Below are positions 18,271 through 26,645 of a stretch of DNA of 64,000 bases, one piece after another. The stretch comes from Akkermansiaceae bacterium UBA4589 (lineage in GTDB: Bacteria; Verrucomicrobiota; Verrucomicrobiia; Verrucomicrobiales; Akkermansiaceae). The translations under genes were made by a program, and so were the position numbers. The notes under the pieces are model-generated. The model saw nothing but the letters and a program-made list of their open reading frames with translations. It had not been told where the DNA came from and searched no databases. Every line of letters begins with the position of its first letter. Positions within the stretch are counted from its first letter, which is position 1. The stretch lies in assembly GCA_002387565.1 (NCBI GenBank), contig DGJT01000032.1:1-64000 (forward strand), in the 5' to 3' direction.

Positions 18271-20172
18271 ATGATGTCATCACAGTTTAAATCTAGTCGC
18301 ACCTATATTCTTTGTGGTCTGATATTATTGTGCTTTTCCCTTCTAATTAATAGACTGTATCAGTTTCAAATCAGTCAAAAAATCTCGTTCCAACAAAAAC
18401 TCCCCAACACTTACGAAATCAGTGTTCAAGAGCCTAGTAAAAGAGGTTTAATCTTGGATAGAAATGGCATCGTCCTCGCTGATAATATACCTAATTACTG
18501 TTTAGACCTCAATATCAATGCCTTTAAGCAAAGTTTTCCAGAAGTCAAAAACAACGAATTAGCTACACAACTCAGAGAAAAATTAGCACCACTCCTCAAC
18601 GAGCTCAACCTCAACCTATCCGTTAATAATCGTAGTTTAATTTTTCATCAACAAAACTACCATGATTTAATCCCTTTTACTTTATTTGATCACCTTAGCG
18701 AAGAGCAGTACCTCGATCTACTAGAATTACTCGCACCTTATAAGACCTTTTTGGAGCTAAAAACCAAATACCAGCGCTACTACCCTTATAAAAGCTTAGC
18801 CTCACATATTATTGGCTACACTAAAGCTTGGGATAGAGGTTTGGAGCTCGGCGCCAGCAAAAATCAGGTTTACGACATAGAGCAGGGCAACGAGTTTGGG
18901 GTCAACGGTATTGAACAAACCCAAGACACGTTACTCCAAGGAAAATATGGCAAGAAAGTCGTCGTAGCCAATGACAAAAGACAAATTTTAAACCTCATTG
19001 ACAATAGACCTAGCCAACCTGGTCAGAACATCACATTGACCATTGATGCTCCCCTACAACGTGCAGCACAAGAATCCTTACGCAAGGTCGGTCGTGGAGC
19101 CATCATTATCATGGAGGTCAAAACAGGAGAAATCTGGGCCATGGCCTCAGCGCCTGATTATGATCCCAACGATTTCATTGGAGGTATCTCTACACAACGT
19201 TATAACTACTATAGCGAGAATTTAGGCTCTCCGTTTACCAATAGAGCCATTAGCGCTTTTGCTCCCGGTTCGATATTTAAATTACCGACAGCTATCTGCT
19301 TGGCTAACAAAGGTCTTGCCGACAAAAAATTCACTTGCAAAGGTCAAATCACTTACGGCAACCACCCTATTGGTTGTTGGATTTACAATTTAAACGGAGG
19401 ATCTCATGGCAGTTTATCGTTAGACGAAGCGTTGGCTTGCTCTTGTAATAATTACTTTAATTTAGCTTCTGATTTTATTGGTTCTAAACAACTCAGTGAC
19501 AGTTACACCCAACTACATATGGGCAAGGTGTTAGGTGTAGAAATCCCTAACGAGCAAGCAGGACTTATCACAGGCAATGCTTATTGGCTCAGGCATTACA
19601 GTCATAACTCCAAATTAAGTCCTGTGCATGGAGCTTTTCTTTCTATTGGTCAGGGTGATAGTCTTGCTACACCTCTACAGTTATGTTTTTTAACAGCGAC
19701 GATTGCCAATTCTGGCAAAGGTTTCGCCCCACACCTCATTAAAAATAACCAAGACAAAAAAACCATTTTAGATTTACGCAAGCAAGGTATAACAGATTTT
19801 GGCTTAGCAACCATTCAAAATGGTATGTGGGCAGCCGTAAATGGCAGCTCAGGAACCGCTAAAAGAGCTAAACAAGAAGGCCTAGAAATAGCCGCCAAAA
19901 CAGGTACCGCACAAACCTCTCATTACAATAAACCCGCCAACAATGCTTGGACTGTAGCCTATGCTCCTTATCAAAACCCTGAATTTGCTATTGTAGTTCT
20001 TGTTCCTTCGGGCACTTCAGGAGGTAAGGTAGCTGCACCAATAGCAGGTGAATTACTCCAACTTGCTCATAAAAGAAGCCAAGGAAATAACTTGCCTCTA
20101 ACCCCCATTCTACCCTATGAAGGACACATCAATATTGTGGAGAATATTGATGAAGAATCTTTATCAGAATAA
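18271..20172 (+). CDS. mrdA: Penicillin-binding protein 2 (elongation transpeptidase)
   Basis: Class B PBP that cross-links peptidoglycan during side-wall growth. A single N-terminal membrane helix (YILCGLILLCFSLLINRLY) anchors it. The pedestal domain includes EPSKRGLILDRNG near residue 53. The transpeptidase domain has SIFK (active-site serine) in FAPGSIFKLPTA near 335, SCN in ACSCNNYF near 393, and KTGTAQ near 545. At 633 residues it matches the family. I prefer the ATG at 18271 (or 18274) to the GTG at 18262 because ATG is the normal start here; no Shine-Dalgarno motif decides it. RodA is not adjacent, unlike in many genomes. Confidence 0.94.
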   Translation: MMSSQFKSSRTYILCGLILLCFSLLINRLYQFQISQKISFQQKLPNTYEISVQEPSKRGLILDRNGIVLADNIPNYCLDLNINAFKQSFPEVKNNELATQLREKLAPLLNELNLNLSVNNRSLIFHQQNYHDLIPFTLFDHLSEEQYLDLLELLAPYKTFLELKTKYQRYYPYKSLASHIIGYTKAWDRGLELGASKNQVYDIEQGNEFGVNGIEQTQDTLLQGKYGKKVVVANDKRQILNLIDNRPSQPGQNITLTIDAPLQRAAQESLRKVGRGAIIIMEVKTGEIWAMASAPDYDPNDFIGGISTQRYNYYSENLGSPFTNRAISAFAPGSIFKLPTAICLANKGLADKKFTCKGQITYGNHPIGCWIYNLNGGSHGSLSLDEALACSCNNYFNLASDFIGSKQLSDSYTQLHMGKVLGVEIPNEQAGLITGNAYWLRHYSHNSKLSPVHGAFLSIGQGDSLATPLQLCFLTATIANSGKGFAPHLIKNNQDKKTILDLRKQGITDFGLATIQNGMWAAVNGSSGTAKRAKQEGLEIAAKTGTAQTSHYNKPANNAWTVAYAPYQNPEFAIVVLVPSGTSGGKVAAPIAGELLQLAHKRSQGNNLPLTPILPYEGHINIVENIDEESLSE

Positions 20173-20284
20173 TTAACGATGTTTTTAACAGTTATTAAAC
20201 CTCTATTGAGCTTTAACATGCCTGTTTTAAACCTTTCCTCCAAACTTTACTTATTTACAATTTTTACTATCAATTTTCAATTCA

Positions 20285-21883
20285 ATGAATCTCGCCAAAA
20301 CTTTGGGGCTAGTTAAGCCCAACCCGAAAAAAGGAAACTGCATCATACTCAACTACGAAAAACTAGAGCGCCGTATGGCTCTACTAGAAAATGGTGTCGT
20401 TAATGAATATAGCGTAGAACGCGAAGGAGACGTCAACATCGTAGGTGGCATCTTCAAAGGAACCGTCAAGAATATCGAACAAGGTCTCAAGGCCATGTTT
20501 GTTGACATCGGCCTTGATAAAAATGCTTTCTTGCACTTTTGGGATGCCCTCCCTGCTGCCTTAGATGGCTCAATGGAAGAAGTCTCTCGCTCATCTAAAA
20601 AACAGAAAAAGCCTAAGTTGCGCGCGCAAGATATTCCCAAAATTTACCCTAAAGGTTCAGAAATCATCATCCAAGTCTCCAAAGGAGGCATTGGTAACAA
20701 AGGACCTCGTGTCACTACTAATATCTCATTAGCTGGACGTTACCTAGTACTCACGCCTTATTCAGAGCAATTTGGTATTTCGAAAAAGATCGAATCACCT
20801 GCTGAACGCAAACGTCTACGCAAAATCATTCAAAAGCTCGACCTTCCAGAAGGCATGGGCCTTATTTTCCGTACTGGAGCTCAGCGCCAAAATGCCAAAC
20901 ATTTCATCCGCGACCTAGCGATGCTTCTCGAGCAATGGAATCAAGTTGAAGATTTCAAAAAATCCAAAAAATCTCCTGCCTGCCTCTACAGTGAACCCAA
21001 TATGTTAGAGCGTTCAGCCCAACGCTTACTTACTGATGATATTAACTCTATTTTCTGTGATGATGAAGCCACAGTTGACGAGCTCAAAAACATTGTAGGC
21101 AAAATCTCTCGCCGCGCTAAATCAAAAGTTCACTACCACCCAACCAAAGACAATATCTTTGAGGAAATTGGTATTCATAAGCAAATCGAAGGCGTGTTCT
21201 CTCGTCAAGTATGGCTACCTTGTGGTGGCTATATCGTCATTGATGAAACAGAGGCTCTGATTTCTATTGATATTAATACTGGACGAAACAAAGGTGACAA
21301 AAACAACAACGAAAAAACCATCCTCCAAACCAACCTCGAGTCTGCTACAGAAATTGCGCACCAACTCAAATTGAGAAATATTGGTGGTTTGGTCGTGATT
21401 GACTTTATCGATATGCGTAGTCGTAGAGATCAAATGGCGGTTTATAAAGCCATCAAAGATGAGCTTAAAAAAGATAGAGCCAAAACTCAAGTGCTCCAAA
21501 TCTCTCGTCTAGGCCTCATGGAAATGACCCGCCAGAGACTCAACGAAAGCTTACAAGATACTCTCTATGATCCATGTCCTTACTGTCACGGCAAAGGCAA
21601 GGTCAAGAACCTCATGAGCATGAGCGTTGAAATCCAACGTGATATTCATACCCTCATTAACCGCAACGAAGGTCAATGGGGCGACGTGATTATTGTGATC
21701 AACTCAGAGATTCTCAATCGCTTCAAAAACGAAGACTCTGCTCTACTTAGTGAACTTGAGCGCCAGCATACGGGTAGACTTATCTTTCGTAGCGCCCCTC
21801 ACTTACAACGTGAGCAGTACTCTATCTTGGATGCTAAAACAGAAAAACCTATTGATGTTCATAAACATGTGAGCAAAAGATAG
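20285..21883 (+). CDS. rng: Ribonuclease E/G family endoribonuclease
   Basis: Cytoplasmic endonuclease for rRNA processing and mRNA turnover. An S1 RNA-binding domain (IFKGTVKNIEQGLKAMFVDIG) is at residues 50-75. The catalytic DNase I-like domain has its metal aspartates in LISIDINTGR near 325 and VVIDFIDM near 370. The Zn-link motif CPYCHGKG follows near 428. At 532 residues it is nearer RNase G than RNase E, without an RNase E-type C-terminal scaffold. A lysine-rich insert near residue 100 (RSSKKQKKPKLRAQ) interrupts the S1 region. Starts at ATG 20285; upstream sequence is AT-rich without a Shine-Dalgarno motif. Confidence 0.95.
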   Translation: MNLAKTLGLVKPNPKKGNCIILNYEKLERRMALLENGVVNEYSVEREGDVNIVGGIFKGTVKNIEQGLKAMFVDIGLDKNAFLHFWDALPAALDGSMEEVSRSSKKQKKPKLRAQDIPKIYPKGSEIIIQVSKGGIGNKGPRVTTNISLAGRYLVLTPYSEQFGISKKIESPAERKRLRKIIQKLDLPEGMGLIFRTGAQRQNAKHFIRDLAMLLEQWNQVEDFKKSKKSPACLYSEPNMLERSAQRLLTDDINSIFCDDEATVDELKNIVGKISRRAKSKVHYHPTKDNIFEEIGIHKQIEGVFSRQVWLPCGGYIVIDETEALISIDINTGRNKGDKNNNEKTILQTNLESATEIAHQLKLRNIGGLVVIDFIDMRSRRDQMAVYKAIKDELKKDRAKTQVLQISRLGLMEMTRQRLNESLQDTLYDPCPYCHGKGKVKNLMSMSVEIQRDIHTLINRNEGQWGDVIIVINSEILNRFKNEDSALLSELERQHTGRLIFRSAPHLQREQYSILDAKTEKPIDVHKHVSKR

Positions 21884-21940
21884 ATGAAATAGTTCTATTT
21901 ACATCCGAGCATTTAATTAGCTCATTTATTCTGCTTGCTT

Positions 21941-22600
21941 ATGCCTGATTTTTTTCATTCTGATCACATCAGCTTAAAAATCTGTGGTATCACGCAGGAA
22001 GATATAGCTCAACAACTCATTGAATTAGGTGTCGATGCCTTAGGCTTTAATTTCTGGCCTCAATCTAAACGTTATCTAGAGCCTAAAGCAGCACAAGCAT
22101 GGGTGCCTCAACTCAAGGGCTCGGTGATTCGCATCGGACTGTTTGTCAATCAACCCTTAGAGCATATCAAAGCCCTCTATAAGCAAGGTCTCTTTGATTA
22201 CGCTCAGCTTCATGGGGAAGAAACAGTGGCATTTACCCAAGAGCTTATCTCGCTTGGTATGCCTTGCATCAAAGCCTTACGTATCAAAGATGAGCAAGAT
22301 ATCCATCTCATTGATGAATTTAGTAACACAGACATCAGCGCTCTATTGCTCGATGCTTACCACCCACAAGAGCAAGGCGGTAGTGGGCAGAGTTTTGACT
22401 GGAGCATCATGTCGCACCCAAACATCACTCAAACTACCATTCCTATTATCTTAGCAGGAGGTATTAACACCTCTAATATCTCTGTGGCTGCTCAAGTTCC
22501 AGGTATTGTCGCTCTCGACCTCGCCTCTGGTGCAGAAAGCACTCCTGGCATTCAAGATATCGATAAAGTTCAGCTGCTCATCTCCTCCCTGAATTCTTAA
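21941..22600 (+). CDS. trpF: Phosphoribosylanthranilate isomerase
   Basis: Third step of tryptophan synthesis, the Amadori rearrangement of PRA to CdRP, in a TIM barrel. The catalytic cysteine is in LKICGITQ near residue 15 and the phosphate loop residues in ILAGGINTSN near 172 and VALDLASGAE near 190. GFNFWPQSKRY and QLHGEE motifs are also present. With 219 residues it is of normal length. I use ATG 21941 rather than the TTG two codons upstream. No other trp gene adjoins it; trpB lies 27 kb away, so the pathway is dispersed. Confidence 0.95.
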   Translation: MPDFFHSDHISLKICGITQEDIAQQLIELGVDALGFNFWPQSKRYLEPKAAQAWVPQLKGSVIRIGLFVNQPLEHIKALYKQGLFDYAQLHGEETVAFTQELISLGMPCIKALRIKDEQDIHLIDEFSNTDISALLLDAYHPQEQGGSGQSFDWSIMSHPNITQTTIPIILAGGINTSNISVAAQVPGIVALDLASGAESTPGIQDIDKVQLLISSLNS

Positions 22601-22735
22601 ATAGCTAACCTAAACTAAGAGTTAAGACCTTGCTTTTATATTGATAATCTAATCTATTTATTTTAGCCTCCTTTGAGGGGATGTTGTTTCAACTCACACT
22701 ATCTTCATTCTCTTCATAGTAAGTTACTTCCACCA

Positions 22736-25258
22736 ATGATGTCGCCTTTCCAATCTTTACCTAGTATATCTGGCTACGAACTTATCGCTCCATTGGGTGA
22801 TACTTTTCACGCCACAGTGTATAAGGCTATCAATGATAAAGGCGAGGAGTGCGCGCTCAAAGTGTTTAAAAAGCACGATTTTAATAAGCGCTTAATCACA
22901 CAAATCATCACCCACTTTGAAGAAGAGGACAACACCCACCCCACGATTCTAGTACCTATTCATAGACTACAAATCAACCAGTCGCCTATCTACTTAGAAT
23001 CACCTCTATTGCTCAATGCCAAAGATGAGCCAGCTTGCATCAAGCACCTAGATTTAATTGACCCGCAATTTAGAGCCAACAAAGGCTATTATATCATCTC
23101 TCTACTGGCCAACCATTTATCTTCACTCCATCTACAAGAGGCCTTTCATGGTAATTTAAAACCATCCAACCTATTTATGGTGAATGAGGATGAACTGCTC
23201 CTTAACGATTACGGTTTAGTTTGTAACCTAAGAGGTAGCTATCAAATACCGCATAAAGATTGGCTATATCTCGCGCCTGAGCAGCTGACTAATCTATCAC
23301 TCAACTCTATTGAGCGCCTTGATAAGGTTGATATTTATAGTTTTGGTATCATTGCTTACCAACTCATGACAGGTCAGTTACCTTGGGGGCTCACCTATGA
23401 AATGCTACAGGATTTCAAATCACCCGAAGGCTTACAAAATTACCTAGCTAAAACCAAAAAACTTGAATGGCCAGAAGACCCTCATTTAAGTGTGTTCGAA
23501 GAAAAACGCCGTCACCTCGTTGAAAAATGCTTGGAGTTTGATTTCCACGTCAGACCTAAGGATATGAGTTATGTTTCATTAGAATGGAACCAAATCACCA
23601 TCAATGAACAACATAGTAATATCAAGCATACTTGGAAAAAGCGTCTGATAAAAAACTGGATACTAGTGACATTTTTAGTGGCTGCGAGTATCAGCTTAAG
23701 TTGGTATGCCTATAAATTTCATACCGAATGGCAAATGGAAAAACAGCGCTCAGAAGCTGTGCACAAAATGCTACAAGAATACACCATTGACTCTGAAAGC
23801 ACGCAAAAAGAGAAAATGGCCATCCTCTACAATTCGACCACTCTAAAAGAGAAGTTAGAACAAGATAAGCAAAACATCAAAGACGCTTACTCTAAGCAAC
23901 TCAAGCTCAGTTGGGAGTTATCCGATCAGCTCTTTTACTGGTTGCTCAACCATAATTCAGAGCAATTACCCACGTTGGAAGCCAATACCGAGCGTATTGC
24001 TACTCTCAAAGAGCACATAGACAAGCTCAACCAAACTGTCGAGACGACTCACTACCAAGATCAACTAGCTCCTTTTGGTATCAAACTACCACTTATCCAA
24101 GCCGAAATGGCTCTCGCAGAAAACAACAGCACAGAGGCCTACGAGCACCTTAAAAAAATACCAAAAATCAACGCCTACCAAGACGACAAAAATTTATTTG
24201 AACGTAATCTGCGCGCTCACTACCTACTAGCTTCATTATGGCTAGAAGAAGACAAGAGCTTGGAAGCCACTCGTATCTTTGAGGCCATTATCACTACTTT
24301 ACTCAACTACACTAATACAAATAACAGCCATTTTATCCAAGTTCAGCGTATCTTAGCTCTCTCTCATCTAGCCTTAGGAGAGTATCACCTCAATTCAACA
24401 GATATCAGCAAAGCCGCGAATCACCTACAATCAGGTATCGCTTTACTTCAAAATTATAGCATCTCTGACAACCCTTACTTTATCATCCAACGTCAATGGG
24501 CAGAAAGTAGTAATGATATTTTCTATCTGAGTCATTACTTCCCTATTTATAAAAATAGCCTCCCTCTCAAGCAAGATACTATTAAAGTCTTACAGCAGCT
24601 CCAAGAGAAGCAGCCTAATGTACCACTATTTAAAATCACCGAAGGTCAAATCATCGCAGAGCAAGCTTACGAAGCCTTCTTTGATGCTAATTACACACAA
24701 TCTATAGCCCTATTTGATGAATCCCTTAAAACTCTCAAAAATCAAATCATCGACGACCCAAGCTTACAACAGCTCCAACAACTCACGATTGCTGACACTC
24801 TAAGCAAAGAAGCGCTGTTACATATCAAAAAATACCGCAACAAAGAGGCTCTATCCTGCCTCAATGAAGCTATCAAAATTGCATCAGCCATTCCCGAAGT
24901 CTCTAACTACACTTTTAGAAAAACATTAACCCTGAGTCAGGCTCACGCTCGCTTGAGTATCTATCATGGTCATACACTCAACACCACTGCTGAACTTGAT
25001 GAACTAGAGCAAGCCATCAATACTCTCAAGAGCATCAAATCAGACAACCTCAAAAAGCATCAGAAAAACTTTATCCAGCAACAACAGGCTATCTACTACT
25101 ATGATTTAGCCTACCTCGCTAAAAAGAAAAATAGAATCACCCAAGGCAAGCTCTACCTCGCCGAATCCAAAAAGCTCTGGAAATCCCTCATAAAGGAAAA
25201 CCCTCAAGAAAAAATCTACCAAGAAGGTCTAGCCAACGTAGAGAGCTTCTCTATCTAG
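22736..25258 (+). CDS. Membrane-anchored Ser/Thr kinase-like protein, probable pseudokinase
   Basis: Residues 1-300 form a Hanks-type kinase fold: glycine loop region LGDTFHATVYKA, the VAIK-like lysine in CALKVFKKH, an activation region and APE-like LAPEQL, then DKVDIYSFGIIAYQLMTGQLPWG. The catalytic loop reads HGNLKPSN instead of HRDLKPxN (His codon at 23147), so the base Asp is Asn. The DFG counterpart is DYG. One membrane helix (about 305-325) leads to a roughly 500-residue helical region resembling degenerate TPRs. The C-terminal part is probably extracytoplasmic. A start at the ATG pair 22736/22739 puts the kinase fold close to the N-terminus; an open frame extends to TTG 22673. Ligand and partners are unknown. 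Confidence 0.85.
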   Translation: MMSPFQSLPSISGYELIAPLGDTFHATVYKAINDKGEECALKVFKKHDFNKRLITQIITHFEEEDNTHPTILVPIHRLQINQSPIYLESPLLLNAKDEPACIKHLDLIDPQFRANKGYYIISLLANHLSSLHLQEAFHGNLKPSNLFMVNEDELLLNDYGLVCNLRGSYQIPHKDWLYLAPEQLTNLSLNSIERLDKVDIYSFGIIAYQLMTGQLPWGLTYEMLQDFKSPEGLQNYLAKTKKLEWPEDPHLSVFEEKRRHLVEKCLEFDFHVRPKDMSYVSLEWNQITINEQHSNIKHTWKKRLIKNWILVTFLVAASISLSWYAYKFHTEWQMEKQRSEAVHKMLQEYTIDSESTQKEKMAILYNSTTLKEKLEQDKQNIKDAYSKQLKLSWELSDQLFYWLLNHNSEQLPTLEANTERIATLKEHIDKLNQTVETTHYQDQLAPFGIKLPLIQAEMALAENNSTEAYEHLKKIPKINAYQDDKNLFERNLRAHYLLASLWLEEDKSLEATRIFEAIITTLLNYTNTNNSHFIQVQRILALSHLALGEYHLNSTDISKAANHLQSGIALLQNYSISDNPYFIIQRQWAESSNDIFYLSHYFPIYKNSLPLKQDTIKVLQQLQEKQPNVPLFKITEGQIIAEQAYEAFFDANYTQSIALFDESLKTLKNQIIDDPSLQQLQQLTIADTLSKEALLHIKKYRNKEALSCLNEAIKIASAIPEVSNYTFRKTLTLSQAHARLSIYHGHTLNTTAELDELEQAINTLKSIKSDNLKKHQKNFIQQQQAIYYYDLAYLAKKKNRITQGKLYLAESKKLWKSLIKENPQEKIYQEGLANVESFSI

Positions 25259-25296
25259 GGCTCTAACTCAACTAATTGATTTGGTCTAATTTCTCT

Positions 25297-25713
25297 ATGA
25301 ACAAAAAATACCTCCCCCTTTGGCTTATCTGGTTCGCACTATTACAAGGCTCAGTTATTATTGTATTTTTACTTAGTGGAGGTATTCCTAACTTGAATTT
25401 CAGTTTAACTGCATCTACAGACCTTTTGAGCTTTATTGCATTTATACCGATTATCATCAGCCTCATAGCCCGCATCGCCATACTTCCCAAAATTGATATT
25501 AGCAACGCTCAAGCTTTATTGGTAACTACTATCATAGGTTGTTCGCTTGCTGAAGGAGCCGTGATTATGACCCTCTTATTAAATAAACAATTAGAGCTCA
25601 TCAGCTCACTCGCCCTCATCAGCGCCTTCATCGCCCTACTCAGCTACATCCCACTCTACCTCAACAAAAGCCCTAAAACGCCCCAAAACAAAAGTTTTTA
25701 TCAACAGGGGTAA
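25297..25713 (+). CDS. Small four-helix membrane protein of unknown function
   Basis: The 138-residue product is almost entirely hydrophobic, with four predicted membrane segments: residues about 6-28 (LWLIWFALLQGSVIIVFLL), 43-65, 75-95 and 100-120. The short loops are charged and the tail ends in KSPKTPQNKSFYQQG. I recognise no family. It begins 38 bp after the pseudokinase gene on the same strand and may be co-transcribed. ATG 25297 is preferred over the TTG seven codons upstream. A 20-bp fragment of the dispersed repeat starts three bases after its stop codon. Confidence 0.65.
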   Translation: MNKKYLPLWLIWFALLQGSVIIVFLLSGGIPNLNFSLTASTDLLSFIAFIPIIISLIARIAILPKIDISNAQALLVTTIIGCSLAEGAVIMTLLLNKQLELISSLALISAFIALLSYIPLYLNKSPKTPQNKSFYQQG

Positions 25714-25716
25714 GAG

Positions 25717-25736
25717 CCAAAAGCATTGAGATTGCT
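25717..25736 (-). repeat. Right-end fragment of the dispersed repeat (fragment F), 20-bp direct repeat
   Basis: The 20 bases CCAAAAGCATTGAGATTGCT are identical to 26482-26501, the right end of repeat copy B, in the same orientation. The two identical stretches are 765 bp apart and bracket the toxin-antitoxin module. The neighbouring bases differ on both sides. Confidence 0.8.
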
Positions 25737-25767
25737 TATTCCAAGCTTTATTTTTCTAGTAGTGATT

Positions 25768-26016
25768 CTAAAAACTAACGATTTTGATAGTTTTCTCACT
25801 CTCAAATACCTCGTACACTAATCTATGCTGAATATTTAAGCGTCTTGAGATATAGCCCTTTTTGTCTCCTATTAAATATTTAAAGGGTGGAGGGTCTTGT
25901 AAGGGGTCTTGCTCTAAGATGGCTAATAACTGATTAGCCTTGGGCCTTAGTGTTGATTTATCTATTTTCTTTAAATCTTTTACAGCTTGAGCAGTTAAAA
26001 GAATAGTCCAACTCAT
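25768..26016 (-). CDS. Txe/YoeB-family mRNA interferase toxin, C-terminally truncated (probably inactive)
   Basis: An 82-residue RelE-superfamily protein of the Txe/YoeB branch, recognised from the PxPPPFKYLIGD segment, YISRRLNIQHRLVYEVFE and KTIKIVSF. Active homologues end in a motif such as W-x-H-Y, whose histidine and tyrosine are needed for ribosome-dependent mRNA cleavage. Here an amber codon (25768-25770) stops the frame after SF, and the next in-frame codons read N-H-Y-stop (25756-25767). A single TGG-to-TAG change would explain this, so the toxin has probably lost its catalytic end unless the amber codon is read through. It overlaps the antitoxin gene by 4 bp in the usual antitoxin-first order. 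Confidence 0.85.
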   Translation of the reverse strand: MSWTILLTAQAVKDLKKIDKSTLRPKANQLLAILEQDPLQDPPPFKYLIGDKKGYISRRLNIQHRLVYEVFESEKTIKIVSF

Positions 26017-26255
26017 CGAACGATATCTTTTAAGTTGATGCAGTCTTCAAGGGGGGTTTCTTTGCCTTTTTTCAGCTTTTGATTCATTCCTTTAAATTGT
26101 GATAAAAATAGAGTTTCGTTAATAGACTCCCAATCTTCTTCACTAATTAAGACAGAGTTACCTCTCTTACTTGTGATGGTAACTGGCTCTGTATCTGTAT
26201 TGCCAACAAGCTGAAACAGTTTAGCTCTCGCATTAGTTGCTGATATAGTTTCCAT
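26013..26255 (-). CDS. Phd/YefM-family antitoxin
   Basis: An 80-residue antitoxin that would bind and neutralise the YoeB-like toxin and repress its own operon. The N-terminal half fits the YefM DNA-binding fold (METISATNARAKLFQLV) and contains TEPVTITSKRGNSVLISEEDWESI, the diagnostic Phd/YefM block. The C-terminal half is charged and would wrap the toxin. ATG 26255 gives the canonical N-terminus, whereas the longer frame from 26285 would cover the promoter region. The ATGA overlap with the toxin at 26013-26016 indicates coupled translation. The antitoxin appears intact although the toxin is broken. Confidence 0.9.
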   Translation of the reverse strand: METISATNARAKLFQLVGNTDTEPVTITSKRGNSVLISEEDWESINETLFLSQFKGMNQKLKKGKETPLEDCINLKDIVR

Positions 26256-26261
26256 ACCCTT

Positions 26262-26290
26262 ATAATGTACCACTAATACGTACATGTAAA
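26262..26290 (-). promoter_or_regulatory. Candidate promoter and operator of the toxin-antitoxin operon
   Basis: On the minus strand TTTACA (26285-26290) and CATTAT (26262-26267) are 17 bases apart. The -10 box ends only 6 bases before the antitoxin ATG, so the transcript would begin at or next to the start codon. Two GTAC tetramers, at 26267-26270 and 26280-26283, lie within the promoter. YefM operators in E. coli use TGTACA cores about 12 bp apart, so these are plausible autoregulatory sites, although the flanking bases match imperfectly. Confidence 0.45.
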
Positions 26291-26340
26291 GATTTTAATG
26301 ACTCTCACTTGTTATGGGTTGATGAATCTTTTCACATAAC

Positions 26341-26389
26341 AGCTACAACTCAAAAGCCTCGTATCTACCGCAATATCAACTCTTACAGG
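26341..26389 (+). repeat. Dispersed repeat, right half only (copy E)
   Basis: The right arm GCCTCGTATCT (26356-26366) is followed by four bases, CAATAT, five bases and CTTACAGG (to about 26389). Eleven bases before the arm a remnant AACAGC sits where the other copies have CTACAGCC. The left half of the hairpin is not recognisable. It points toward copy B, forming an imperfect inverted pair with it. Confidence 0.6.
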
Positions 26390-26481
26390 GCGGGTTAGGT
26401 GTTATTGTGAAAAACGCACGCAAAGGCGCAAAAAAATACAAAAACCACTACTTAAATTCAACAACCTACTCCATTTCACAA

Positions 26482-26570
26482 CCAAAAGCATTGAGATTGC
26501 TGGAGGTACGAGGCTTTTCAGGGTTGGCTGTAGAAACCTACTGCCATGCCCGCAAAAAACGACGTAGATT
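26482..26570 (-). repeat. Dispersed palindromic repeat, copy B
   Basis: Reading the minus strand: left block AATCTACGTCGTT (from 26570), hairpin core GGC-a-GTAG / CTAC-a-GCC at 26526-26545, exactly 11 bases, right arm GCCTCGTACCT, four bases and CAATCT, ending at 26482. The 26256-26645 gap, about 390 bp, holds the antitoxin promoter, copy E, copy B and the upstream region of obg. A weak 78-residue frame crosses the repeat and is not accepted as a gene. Confidence 0.75.
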
Positions 26571-26645
26571 CAGTGATATAAATGCTTTAACCCCCAAAGG
26601 TTATAGTCTTGCTAAAATGGTTATTAGGTCTTATGGGTATTAATT

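Noticed and set aside
22673..22735. Longer N-terminus for the pseudokinase from TTG 22673
   Set aside because: The extra 21 residues precede the canonical kinase start and lack features; the double ATG at 22736 fits the domain.
26407..26643. 78-residue frame (GTG start) ending just before obg
   Set aside because: It crosses repeat copy B including its hairpin; the residues have no family features and the repeat, not selection for protein, explains the open frame.
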